A stretch of 38,929 nucleotides of DNA from Candidatus Aminicenantota bacterium (lineage in GTDB: Bacteria; Acidobacteriota; Aminicenantia; Aminicenantales; UBA4085). This document shows positions 1-8,166 of the stretch, piece by piece. The notes beneath the pieces were generated by a model. The model saw nothing but the letters and a program-made list of their open reading frames with translations, was not told where the DNA came from and searched no databases. The translations under genes and the position numbers were made by a program. Each line of letters starts with the position of its first letter. The first letter of the stretch is position 1. Location: contig JAPKZI010000231.1 of assembly GCA_026393865.1 (NCBI GenBank), forward strand, positions 1 through 38,929, written 5' to 3'.

Positions 1-284
1 GATTGGCGCAGGCCGCGGAATTTGTCCCGGCGGCCGGTGATGATCTTGTGCGTGTAGCTCTGGTGCCCGACGTCCCAGATGATCTTGTCGCGGGGCGTAT
101 CGAACACATAATGGAGGGCCAGGGTGATCTCGACGACGCCCAGGTTCGCCGACAGATGGCCGCCGTTCTTGGAGACGACCTCGATGATATAGGCCCGGAC
201 CTCCTCCGCCAGCTTCCCGAGGTCCTCGACGGAGAGTTTTTTGAGGTCCTGCGGTCCCGAGATCGCGTCTAAGAGCTTAGCCAT
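1..284 (-). CDS. dxs: 1-deoxy-D-xylulose-5-phosphate synthase, N-terminal part (truncated by window edge)
   Basis: Reverse-strand translation [94 protein letters not shown] matches the DXS N-terminal signature (GGHLs.nLGVVElTlALH..f..P.D.iiwDVGHQ.Y.HKiltGR). Confidence 0.95.
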   Translation of the reverse strand, partial: MAKLLDAISGPQDLKKLSVEDLGKLAEEVRAYIIEVVSKNGGHLSANLGVVEITLALHYVFDTPRDKIIWDVGHQSYTHKIITGRRDKFRGLRQ

Positions 285-311
285 GATGCCTTTATGAGGT
301 CGATTATACAC

Positions 312-1160
312 CTATTTCTCTAAAAGTCGCCCGGCCAGACGGCGAAGGAGAGGCCCTTTGACGCCCCCCGTCTCGAGGGCCTCGAGGCCGGCTTCGACGA
401 AATGCCGGAGATGGTCACGGGCTCGATCGGCGCCGAACACCCGGGCATAGTTGGGCCCGGCCGGCGCCCCTTTTTTGGGCTTTTCGGCCGCGTCGTAGAT
501 GTCGTCCCGGACCTGGAAGGCCAGGCCGAGGTTCTCGCCGAAGGCCGTCACGGCCTTGAGCCCGGCGGAGGAAGCGCCCCCGAGGAGCGCGCCGGCCCGG
601 ACCGAAGCCGTGATCAAAGCCCCCGTCTTCTTGAGCATCAGTTCGCCGAGGCTCGCTTCGGTCGCGTTTTCGGCGGAGAAGGTGATATCCAGGAGCTGGC
701 CGCCTATCATGCCCTCGGCGCCGGCCAGCTCGGCGGTCTCGCCGATGACCTGGATCTTCCTCGTCAGAAGCCGGCGCGGGACCTCGGCCCGGGCCATGAG
801 TTCGAAGGCCAGGGTCAGCAGGCCGTCGCCCGCGAGAAGGGCGACGTCCTCGCCGAATTCTTTATGGCAGGTCGGCCGGCCGCGCCGGACGTCGTCGTCG
901 TCCATGCAGGGCAGATCGTCGTGGATAAGGGAATAGCTATGGATAAGCTCGACGGCGCAGGCGAAGGGCAGGATGACGGCCGGCTCCGGGGCGAAGGCAT
1001 CCGCGGCGGCCAAACATAGGAGAGGACGGAAACGCTTCCCCCCGCCCAGGACGCTGTGGCGCATGGCCTGGAACAAGATCGTGTTGCTCCGTGAAAGAAC
1101 TCGTTCGAGTTCCCGGTCGACGGTCTTTTTGAATCGGTCAAGTCGTTGTTCGATGGTCAT
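312..1160 (-). CDS. ispA: Polyprenyl (farnesyl/geranylgeranyl) diphosphate synthase
   Basis: MTIEQRLDRF... with GGGKRFRPLL, LIHDDLPCMDDDDVRRGRPT (FARM/DDxxD) and FQVRDDIYD motifs; downstream of xseB as in many bacteria. Confidence 0.92.
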   Translation of the reverse strand: MTIEQRLDRFKKTVDRELERVLSRSNTILFQAMRHSVLGGGKRFRPLLCLAAADAFAPEPAVILPFACAVELIHSYSLIHDDLPCMDDDDVRRGRPTCHKEFGEDVALLAGDGLLTLAFELMARAEVPRRLLTRKIQVIGETAELAGAEGMIGGQLLDITFSAENATEASLGELMLKKTGALITASVRAGALLGGASSAGLKAVTAFGENLGLAFQVRDDIYDAAEKPKKGAPAGPNYARVFGADRARDHLRHFVEAGLEALETGGVKGPLLRRLAGRLLEK

Positions 1161-1174
1161 GATATTATCAAATA

Positions 1175-1233
1175 GGGGGACGAGGCACAGTGTCCCCATT
1201 TCTCGGAAATGGGGACACTGTGCCTCGTCCCCC
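1175..1233. repeat. Perfect 28-bp inverted repeat with a 3-nt loop (REP-like family D, copy 1)
   Basis: gggggacgaggcacagtgtccccatttc-tcg-gaaatggggacactgtgcctcgtccccc. Confidence 0.9.
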
Positions 1234-1246
1234 TTTATTCCCTTTA

Positions 1247-1606
1247 TTAAAACGGAAGCTTGTCGCCTCCGTCATCGGCGGTTTTCTTTTTCGTTCCGCG
1301 CGCCGCTTTCTTTTCCGGCGCGCCGTCGCCCTCCTCGTCCTTGCCATCCTCTTCGGCGGCCTCACCGGCGTCGGCATCCTCAAGGCTAAAGGGCTCGCGG
1401 CGAATACCGCCTTTATCGTCCTTGAGAAGGATCTCGACTTTTTTCTCCGCCTTCTCCAGTTCGGCCCGGAGATACTTGGCCAGATGGACGCCCTTCTCGA
1501 ACAGCCCAAGCGATTCGTTTAGGCCGAGCCCGCTCTGTTCCAGTTTCTCGACGAGCTTTTCCAGGTCGGCAAGGGCTTTTTCGAAATTCAATTCCTTGTC
1601 TTTCAT
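1247..1606 (-). CDS. xseB: Exodeoxyribonuclease VII small subunit with extended acidic/basic C-terminal tail
   Basis: MKDKELNFEKALADLEKLVEKLEQSGLGLNESLGLFEKGVHLAKYLRAELEKAEKKVEIL is the XseB core; adjacent to xseA. Confidence 0.92.
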   Translation of the reverse strand: MKDKELNFEKALADLEKLVEKLEQSGLGLNESLGLFEKGVHLAKYLRAELEKAEKKVEILLKDDKGGIRREPFSLEDADAGEAAEEDGKDEEGDGAPEKKAARGTKKKTADDGGDKLPF

Positions 1607-1628
1607 GACCGCTCCTTTATCCGGTAAA

Positions 1629-1652
1629 GGGGGACACCATGCGTCGTCCCCC
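1629..1652. repeat. Short REP-like family D relative
   Basis: gggggacaccatgcgtcgtccccc between xseA and xseB; shares the GGGGAC...atgcgtcGTCCCC core with 13391-13462. Confidence 0.55.
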
Positions 1653-1660
1653 ATTTCCTC

Positions 1661-2995
1661 CTATTCTTTTTCTTCAACATCCCGGGATTCGATCGGCTTG
1701 TCCGGGTCCACATCCTCGACCCGGCAGCGGAACTCGCCTTTATAGAACGAGACGCGCAGCGAGTCCTCGGCCCGGACGTTCTCGATGGACGTCACAGCCG
1801 TCCGTCCGTCCCCCGTCCAGCACAGCGCGTAGCCCTTTTTGAGGATGCCGAGGGGGCTGTGACCGTGAAGGCCGGCCGAGAGGCGTTCCCAGGCGGCCAA
1901 CCGCTCACGAAGCAGGCGCCGGACGCTGTTGGCCGCGTGTTCCCAAAGCAGGTCGGCCCGGCCCCGCGCCTCGGAGATCTTCCTCTGCTCTCCACGCACG
2001 ACCTCTCGGGCCCGCGATTCGAGCTCGTCGACGTCCTGGGCGATATTCATCAAACGGACCTTGAAATTCTGAAAAATCCGGTGCTGGGCCAGGCTCATGA
2101 CGTCCTGCCTGCGCCCCTGGATGGCGTAGCGCGCGCCCTGGAGCGCCCGGCGCTCCAGGTTCTCAATCCGCTCGGCGAAGGCCGCTTCTTTTTCGACGAC
2201 CATCTCGGCCGCCGCCGTCGGCGTCGAGGCCCGGATGTCCGCGACAAAATCGGCGATGGTGAAGTCGACCTCGTGCCCGACGGCCGAGATGACCGGCACC
2301 GGGCAGCGGGCGATCGCCCGGGCGACCTTCTCCTCGTTGAACGCCCAGAGGTCCTCCATCGAACCGCCGCCCCGCCCGACGATGATCGCGTCGAGGTCGC
2401 CGAGGCTCCCGAGATAATCGAGCCCCGCGGCGATCTGGTCGGCGGCGCCTTCGCCCTGGACGAGGGCCGGATAGATCAGAATCCGCAGTTTCGCGAACCG
2501 CCGCTCCAGCGTCCGCAGGATGTCGACCAGGGCGGCCCCGGTCGGCGAGGTGACGACCCCGATCTTCTTCGGCAGGAGCGGCAGCTTCTTCTTGCGGGCC
2601 TCGTCGAAGAGCCCTTCGGCCCTCAGCTTATCCTTGAGCTGTTCGAAGGCCAGTTGGAGCGCGCCCTTGCCCTTCGGCTCGGCCTGGTCGACGACGATCT
2701 GGTATTCCCCGCGGGCCTCATAGACGTTGATCCGGCCCCGGCAGATGAGTTGGAGTCCGTCCTTGAAGGCGAACTTGATCCGGACCGCGTCGCTCCGCCA
2801 CATGACGGCCTTCAACTGGCATTTTTCGTCCTTGAGCGAGAAATAGACGTGGCCGGAGGCGGCGGGCCGGAGATTGGAGACTTCGCCGGTCACCAGGACG
2901 AGGGGAAAAGCCTCCTCGAGCTTCTCCCGGATCAGTTTGGTGATCTCGCTGACGGAATAAATTTTGACCGGAAGATCGATCATCGCGTTTTTCAT
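1661..2995 (-). CDS. xseA: Exodeoxyribonuclease VII large subunit
   Basis: YSVSEITKLIREKLEEAFPLVLVTGEVSNLRPAASGHVYFSLKDE..., VVTSPTGAALVDILRTLERR, GRGGGSMEDLWAFNEE. Confidence 0.96.
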   Translation of the reverse strand: MKNAMIDLPVKIYSVSEITKLIREKLEEAFPLVLVTGEVSNLRPAASGHVYFSLKDEKCQLKAVMWRSDAVRIKFAFKDGLQLICRGRINVYEARGEYQIVVDQAEPKGKGALQLAFEQLKDKLRAEGLFDEARKKKLPLLPKKIGVVTSPTGAALVDILRTLERRFAKLRILIYPALVQGEGAADQIAAGLDYLGSLGDLDAIIVGRGGGSMEDLWAFNEEKVARAIARCPVPVISAVGHEVDFTIADFVADIRASTPTAAAEMVVEKEAAFAERIENLERRALQGARYAIQGRRQDVMSLAQHRIFQNFKVRLMNIAQDVDELESRAREVVRGEQRKISEARGRADLLWEHAANSVRRLLRERLAAWERLSAGLHGHSPLGILKKGYALCWTGDGRTAVTSIENVRAEDSLRVSFYKGEFRCRVEDVDPDKPIESRDVEEKE

Positions 2996-2997
2996 CG

Positions 2998-3053
2998 GTC
3001 TTCTATCTTCTGCCTTCTGCCTTATGTCTTCTGTCTTCTATATTCTATCTTAT
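2998..3053. repeat. Degenerate heptamer tandem array (about 8 x 7 bp)
   Basis: gtcttct atcttct gccttct gccttat gtcttct gtcttct atattct atcttat in strict 7-nt register. Confidence 0.85.
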
Positions 3054-3862
3054 GTCCCCTTATTTTCGTCTTCGTCCTCCACGACGATCTCGCGAATGAT
3101 GGACAGCGCCCGGCCCGAGGCCGCGTCGATCACGATGAAAACGGCGGAGAGGAAGACGCCTCCCTTTTCCGGCTCGAACCGCTGCGGCCGCGCGGTCAGG
3201 AATTTCTGGATGGCCTGCTCGCGCTTGATGCCGATGACCGAATTCCGGGCGCCGGCCATGCCGACGTCGGTGATAAAGGCCGTCCCGCCCGGCAGGATGC
3301 GCTCATCCGCGGTCGGCACGTGCGTGTGCGTCCCGAGGACGGCCGAGACGCGCCCGTCCAAGTACCAGCCCAAGGCCTGCTTCTCCGAGGTCGCTTCGGC
3401 GTGGAGGTCGACGATGACGATCGGCGTCTCCCGCCGGAGCTTTTCTATCTCCGCGTCGGCCGTCCGAAAAGGGCAGTCGATCGCCTCCATGAAGACGCGG
3501 CCTTGGAGGTTCAGCACGCCGACCTTGATCCCCCCGGCGTCGGTCACGACCACGGCGCCCTTCCCGGGATTCCGGGGAGGATAGTTCGCCGGCCGCAGCA
3601 GCCGCGGCTCCTTGTCGAGGTAGGTCATCGCTTCCTTCTTGTCCCAGACGTGATTGCCCGAGGTCAGCACGTCGACGGACTCGAAGAGGTCCTTGCCGAT
3701 CTCCTCGGTGATGCCGACGCCGCCGGCGGCGTTCTCGCCGTTGACGATGATGAGCGAGGGTTTGTGCTTTTTCGTCAGCGCGGGCAGGGCCTTGGCGAGC
3801 GCGTTGCGGCCCGGCCGGCCGATGAGGTCGCCGACGAAGAGAACCCCGACCTTAGCGGGCAT
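3050..3862 (-). CDS. ymdB: TIGR00282/YmdB family metallophosphoesterase
   Basis: VLFVGDLIGRPGRNAL, NGENAAGGVGIT, SGNHVWDKKE, DLHAEATSEKQALGWYLDGRVSAVLGTHTHVPTADERILPGGTAFITDVGM. Confidence 0.94.
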   Translation of the reverse strand: MPAKVGVLFVGDLIGRPGRNALAKALPALTKKHKPSLIIVNGENAAGGVGITEEIGKDLFESVDVLTSGNHVWDKKEAMTYLDKEPRLLRPANYPPRNPGKGAVVVTDAGGIKVGVLNLQGRVFMEAIDCPFRTADAEIEKLRRETPIVIVDLHAEATSEKQALGWYLDGRVSAVLGTHTHVPTADERILPGGTAFITDVGMAGARNSVIGIKREQAIQKFLTARPQRFEPEKGGVFLSAVFIVIDAASGRALSIIREIVVEDEDENKGT

Positions 3863-5417
3863 ATTCCACGGCCCTCATTTCCCGGATGACGGTGACCTTA
3901 ATCTGCCCCGGGTATTCGAGATCGCTCTTGATCTTCACCGCGATGTCCTTGGCGATCAGGGCCGCCTTGTCGTCGGAGACCTTCTGGGCCTCGACCATGA
4001 TCCGGATCTCGCGGCCGGCCTGGAGGGCGAAGGCCTTGCTCACGCCCTCGAAGCCCTTGGCCAGCCCCTCCAGCTTTTCGAGGCGCTTGATATACGTTTC
4101 GAGGAGTTCCCGGCGGGCGCCCGGCCGGGCGGCCGAGAGCGTGTCCGCGGACTGGATGAGGACGGCCTCGATCGACGGAAAGTCGACGTCGCGGTGGTGG
4201 CTGGCGATCGCCTGGATCACCGCCTCCGCCTCGCCGTACTTGCGGCAGAGCTCGACGCTGAGCTCGGTGTGCGTCCCTTCGACCTCCCGGTCGACCGCCT
4301 TGCCGATGTCGTGGAGGAGCCCGGCCCGGAGGGCGACCTGCGTGTTGAGCCCGAGTTCGGTGGCCATGGCCGCCGCAAGAAAGGATACTTCCTTAGAGTG
4401 CTGGAGGACGTTCTGGCCGTAGCTCGTCCGGTAATGCAGCTTGCCCAGGAGCTTAATCAGCTCGGGGTGGATGTTCTGGACGCGGAGCTCGTAGGCGACC
4501 GCTTCACCCTCCTGGCGGATCTTCTCTTCGAGGTCGGCCCGGACGTTCTCGACGATTTCCTCGATCCGGGCGGGATGGATCCGGCCGTCCACGACGAGCT
4601 TCTGGATGGCCAGCCGCGCGGTTTCCCGGCGGATCGGGTCGAAGCTCGAGAGGATGACGGCTTCGGGCGTGTCGTCGACGATGATGTCGACGCCCGTGGC
4701 CATCTCCAGGGCCCGGATGTTCCGGCCTTCCCGGCCGATGATCCGCCCTTTCATGTCCTCCGACGGCAGGTCGACGACGGACACGGTCGTCTCGACGACG
4801 TGCTCGGCCGCCGAGCGCTGGATGGCCTGGCTGATGATCTCAGCGGCGAGCTGGCGGCTCTTGGCCCGCGTCTCTTCCTCGACCCGGCGCACGACCTGGA
4901 CGGCCTCGATCCGGGCCTCGTCCTCGATCTTCTTGATCAGTTGGCCTTTGGCCTCGTCCTGGGTCAGGCCGGCAACCCGCTCCAGCTCCTCCATCTGCTT
5001 CTTGATCAGGGCGTTGATCTTCTCGTCCTGGAGGTCGAGTTCCCGCTCGCGCTGCTGGATCCGGCGCTCTTTGGCCGAGATCTCCCGCTCCTTGCGGTCG
5101 AGGCCTTGGAACTTCCGCTCCAGGTTCTCCTCCTTGATGATCAGGCGCCGCTCCATCTCGTTGATCTTGCGGTGCTTCTCGCGGGACTTCTGCTCGAACT
5201 CGGCATCGACCGAAGCGAGCTTGTCCTTCGCCTGCTGGAGGGCCTCCTTGGTGATCTTTTCGGACTGGGATTGGGCCTTTTCCAGGACCTCTTTGGCCTC
5301 CTGCCCGGCCCGCATGAGCCCCCGCGCGCCCGCGTTCTTCTTGAGCAGGATGATTATGATCACGGCGGCCAGAACGATGAGAACGGCCAGGCCCGCGTAA
5401 AACATGATGTTGTTCAC
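3852..5417 (-). CDS. rny: Ribonuclease Y (GTG start)
   Basis: N-terminal TM helix, coiled coil, KH domain (GRIIGREGRNIRALE), HD domain (LLHDIGKAVDREVEGTHTELSVELCRKYGE); GTG start preceded by GAGGAGGTG. Confidence 0.96.
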   Translation of the reverse strand: MNNIMFYAGLAVLIVLAAVIIIILLKKNAGARGLMRAGQEAKEVLEKAQSQSEKITKEALQQAKDKLASVDAEFEQKSREKHRKINEMERRLIIKEENLERKFQGLDRKEREISAKERRIQQRERELDLQDEKINALIKKQMEELERVAGLTQDEAKGQLIKKIEDEARIEAVQVVRRVEEETRAKSRQLAAEIISQAIQRSAAEHVVETTVSVVDLPSEDMKGRIIGREGRNIRALEMATGVDIIVDDTPEAVILSSFDPIRRETARLAIQKLVVDGRIHPARIEEIVENVRADLEEKIRQEGEAVAYELRVQNIHPELIKLLGKLHYRTSYGQNVLQHSKEVSFLAAAMATELGLNTQVALRAGLLHDIGKAVDREVEGTHTELSVELCRKYGEAEAVIQAIASHHRDVDFPSIEAVLIQSADTLSAARPGARRELLETYIKRLEKLEGLAKGFEGVSKAFALQAGREIRIMVEAQKVSDDKAALIAKDIAVKIKSDLEYPGQIKVTVIREMRAVEYAR

Positions 5418-5528
5418 GGCAATTCACCTCCTCGAGACAAGGTGAGGCCGAGAGAAGATACCCGAGAGGATTAAGGAGCCGGCGTCCCCGGCGGAGCATC
5501 CCGCACAACGTGGAAGGTTATGTCCATC
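5418..5528 (-). ncRNA. Structured zapA-rny intergenic region; candidate 6S-like RNA or rny leader
   Basis: Reverse strand GTTGTGCGGGATGCTCCGCCGGGGACGCCGGCTCCTTAATCC contains GCGG/CCGC and GCCGG/CCGGC hairpins; position downstream of zapA is the usual 6S site in proteobacteria. Fold and family not computed. Confidence 0.25.
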
Positions 5529-5858
5529 TTAAGATGTCGCTTTTTCGATGTTGGGGTACTCAAGGCCGTCTTGGAACAGACGCTTCTCCAAATCATCCAT
5601 CTCGGTTTCCATCTGGCCGATGACGTCGCCCAGTTGATCGAACTTCTGCTGCGTCAGGAAATATTCATCCGCGATGTTCAAGGCCGCGAGCACCGCGATC
5701 TTGAGCGGGTCCGTGGATTTCGATTTCACCGCGATCTCCTCCATCTTCTGATCAACATAGGACGTCAAATGGCTGATGTACTTCTCGTCTTCTTCGCCCT
5801 TGACTCGTATTTTATAGGTTCGTCCATAAATCTCGATTTCGATGATCTTGTCAATCAT
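5529..5858 (-). CDS. zapA: Cell division protein ZapA
   Basis: EIEIYGRTYKIRVKGEEDEKYISHLTSYVDQKMEEIA...DPLKIAVLAALNIADEYF typical ZapA pattern. Confidence 0.88.
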   Translation of the reverse strand: MIDKIIEIEIYGRTYKIRVKGEEDEKYISHLTSYVDQKMEEIAVKSKSTDPLKIAVLAALNIADEYFLTQQKFDQLGDVIGQMETEMDDLEKRLFQDGLEYPNIEKATS

Positions 5859-6115
5859 ATGCCGAGCTTGTCGATCTGGCCGATGATCGCCTCGACCTTC
5901 CCCCGGACGAGGTCTCTCTCATTCTCATACCTTTTTAGGTCCTCGTCAAGCTTTCCGGCGCGCTTGGCCAGCTCCTCCATGTCCTTCTTTTCGACGCGGA
6001 GGTCCTTGATCTGCTGTTTCAGTTTCTCGTTCTCGGCGGACAGCTTGGTGATATATTCGAGGACATGGCTGATCTTCGTTTCCAGGATCTTCATCCGGTC
6101 CAGTTCGGTGCTCAC
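5855..6115 (-). CDS. ZapB-like short coiled-coil protein
   Basis: 86 aa, heptad coiled coil (LSAENEKLKQQIKDLRVEKKDMEEL); overlaps zapA start. Confidence 0.6.
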   Translation of the reverse strand: MSTELDRMKILETKISHVLEYITKLSAENEKLKQQIKDLRVEKKDMEELAKRAGKLDEDLKRYENERDLVRGKVEAIIGQIDKLGI

Positions 6116-8166
6116 GACGATCCTCCTCCTTCCCTGAGTTGGATTTTACAAGCGGATATGAGGCTTTTGACGATCTTCTGCTCGGCCTTGTCCACGTCCT
6201 CGGCGACGAGCGTGGCCTTGGGATTGCGGAAAGTGAAACGGAGCGAGAGACTCTTCTTGTCCTTGGGGATGTTCGCTCCGGCGTAATGGTCGATGACCTC
6301 GAAATCCTCGAGATGGGGCAGGCCGAGCTTGTCGATGGCCAGCTTGATCACCTGGTAGGGAACGTCGCGCCCGACGAGGAACGACAGGTCGCGGACGACG
6401 CCCGGAAACCGGGGGAGCGGTACGTATTCGAAGGCCCGGGGCTGTTTGCCGAAGAGGAGCTCTAAATTCAGCTCCGCGGCATAAACGGGGCCCTTGACCG
6501 AATACAGGTCGAGCAGGCGGCCGTGGACTTGTCCCAGCCGGCCGATCGTCTGTCCCTTGAACGAAACCGCCAGCGAATAATCGTCCTCGAAGAAGGCGCA
6601 GGCCGCCTCCTCGAAGACGAGCGGCGCGTAGCGGAGGTTTTCCAGGGCGGCCTCCAAAGCGCCTTTGAGGTGGAAGAGATCGGTCTCCGCCGGCTTCCCC
6701 TTCCAGTGCGGCCCGCCGAGCGGTCCCGCCGTGGACAGGCCCAGGCCCTGTTCCTCGGCCGCGGCGTTCTCGTTCCAGGAATAAACGTTGCCGATCTCGA
6801 AGATGTGGACGCCGTCCTGGCCGCGGTTCCTGTTCCAAGCGGTGTTCTCGAGCAGGCCGCCGAGGAGGGTCGTCCGCAGGACCGAGGCCTTGGTCGAAAT
6901 GGGATTGCGGATCTCGACGGGGGTCTTGCCGCCGCGGAGGACACTCTCCCGTTCGGGATCGGCGAAGCTCTGGTTGATGACCTCATCGAACCCGTAATGG
7001 AAGAGCCCCTCGTTGAGCTTGCGGAGCCTGTCCTTGTCCGAAGGGACCGCCTCAAGAATATCGAACGGAGGGACGACGGCCGGGATCTTGTCGTAGCCGA
7101 AGAAACGGGCGATCTCCTCGATCAGGTCGGCTTCGCGCTCGATGTCGACGCGGAAGAACGGGACCTGGACGCGCCAGAGACCCTGCTGGTTCGCTTTTAG
7201 GGCGAACCCCAGGTCCTCGAGCGTTTTCTCGACGAACGCGTCGCCGACCTCGACGCCGAGAAGATCGGCGATCCGGCGGCTGCGGAGGACGATCTCCTTG
7301 GGCTTGCGCGGCCGGGGATAGACGTCGACAGGCTCCCTCGCCACCTTGCCCCCGAACCGCGTCAGGAGCGAGGCGGCCATGAGCGCGGCCTGCGGGGCGA
7401 AAGAGATGTCCGCGCCCCGTTCAAAGCGGTACGCCGCGTCGGTCTGGATCTCGAGCGCTTTGCGCGTCCTGCGCACGGAGGCGGGATCGAAGGTGGCGCT
7501 CTCGATGAACACGTCCTGGGTCTCGGCCGTCACGGCCGAATCCTCGCCGCCGATGACGCCGGCGATCGCCACGGGCTTTTTCTCGTCGGCGATAACCAGC
7601 ATCTCCGGCGAAAGGGCGACCGTCTTGCCTTCGAGCGTCCGGATGGTCTCGCCCTTCTTGGCCCGGCGGATGAGGATCCGCGGCCCGGCGATCCGGGACA
7701 GGTCGAAGGCGTGGATGGGCTGGGCCGTGGCGAACAGAACATAGTTCGAGACGTCGACGATGTTATTGATGGGTTTGAGGCCCATGGCCTCGATCCTCAC
7801 CCGGAGCCAATCGGGCGAGGGTCCGGTTTTGACGCCCTTGACGACGACGCCGCAGTATCGCGGGCAGAGGTCCTCGTCCAGGATCTGGACGTCGACGAGC
7901 TCGGATGTCCTGACCGGGAGATCGGTCAGAGGCCAGGTCTGGTCCTTGAGCGGCGAATGGAGCATGGCCCCGACCTCCCGGGCCATCCCGAGATGGCCGA
8001 GCGTATCGGGCCGGTTGGCGTAGGTCTCGACGTCGAGGATGACGTCGCCCGCCTTCTCCTCGCGGTCTTCGGCGACAAGCCCGATCATGGTCAGGCGATC
8101 CAGGAGTTCGCGGAGCGGGAGGCCGATGTCCACATAGTCCTTGAGCCAATTCAGACTGATTTTCAT
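6112..8166 (-). CDS. pheT: Phenylalanyl-tRNA synthetase beta subunit, short form
   Basis: [14 protein letters not shown]..., DVETYANRPDTLGHLGMAREVGA, NNIVDVSNYVLFATAQPIHAFDL, C-terminal FDX-ACB-like domain; 684 aa. Confidence 0.96.
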   Translation of the reverse strand: MKISLNWLKDYVDIGLPLRELLDRLTMIGLVAEDREEKAGDVILDVETYANRPDTLGHLGMAREVGAMLHSPLKDQTWPLTDLPVRTSELVDVQILDEDLCPRYCGVVVKGVKTGPSPDWLRVRIEAMGLKPINNIVDVSNYVLFATAQPIHAFDLSRIAGPRILIRRAKKGETIRTLEGKTVALSPEMLVIADEKKPVAIAGVIGGEDSAVTAETQDVFIESATFDPASVRRTRKALEIQTDAAYRFERGADISFAPQAALMAASLLTRFGGKVAREPVDVYPRPRKPKEIVLRSRRIADLLGVEVGDAFVEKTLEDLGFALKANQQGLWRVQVPFFRVDIEREADLIEEIARFFGYDKIPAVVPPFDILEAVPSDKDRLRKLNEGLFHYGFDEVINQSFADPERESVLRGGKTPVEIRNPISTKASVLRTTLLGGLLENTAWNRNRGQDGVHIFEIGNVYSWNENAAAEEQGLGLSTAGPLGGPHWKGKPAETDLFHLKGALEAALENLRYAPLVFEEAACAFFEDDYSLAVSFKGQTIGRLGQVHGRLLDLYSVKGPVYAAELNLELLFGKQPRAFEYVPLPRFPGVVRDLSFLVGRDVPYQVIKLAIDKLGLPHLEDFEVIDHYAGANIPKDKKSLSLRFTFRNPKATLVAEDVDKAEQKIVKSLISACKIQLREGGGSS

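Noticed and set aside
1859-5474. Long plus-strand ORFs (676 and 606 aa) opposite xseA, ymdB and rny
   Set aside because: Mirror-frame ORFs of conserved minus-strand genes; no independent coding evidence.
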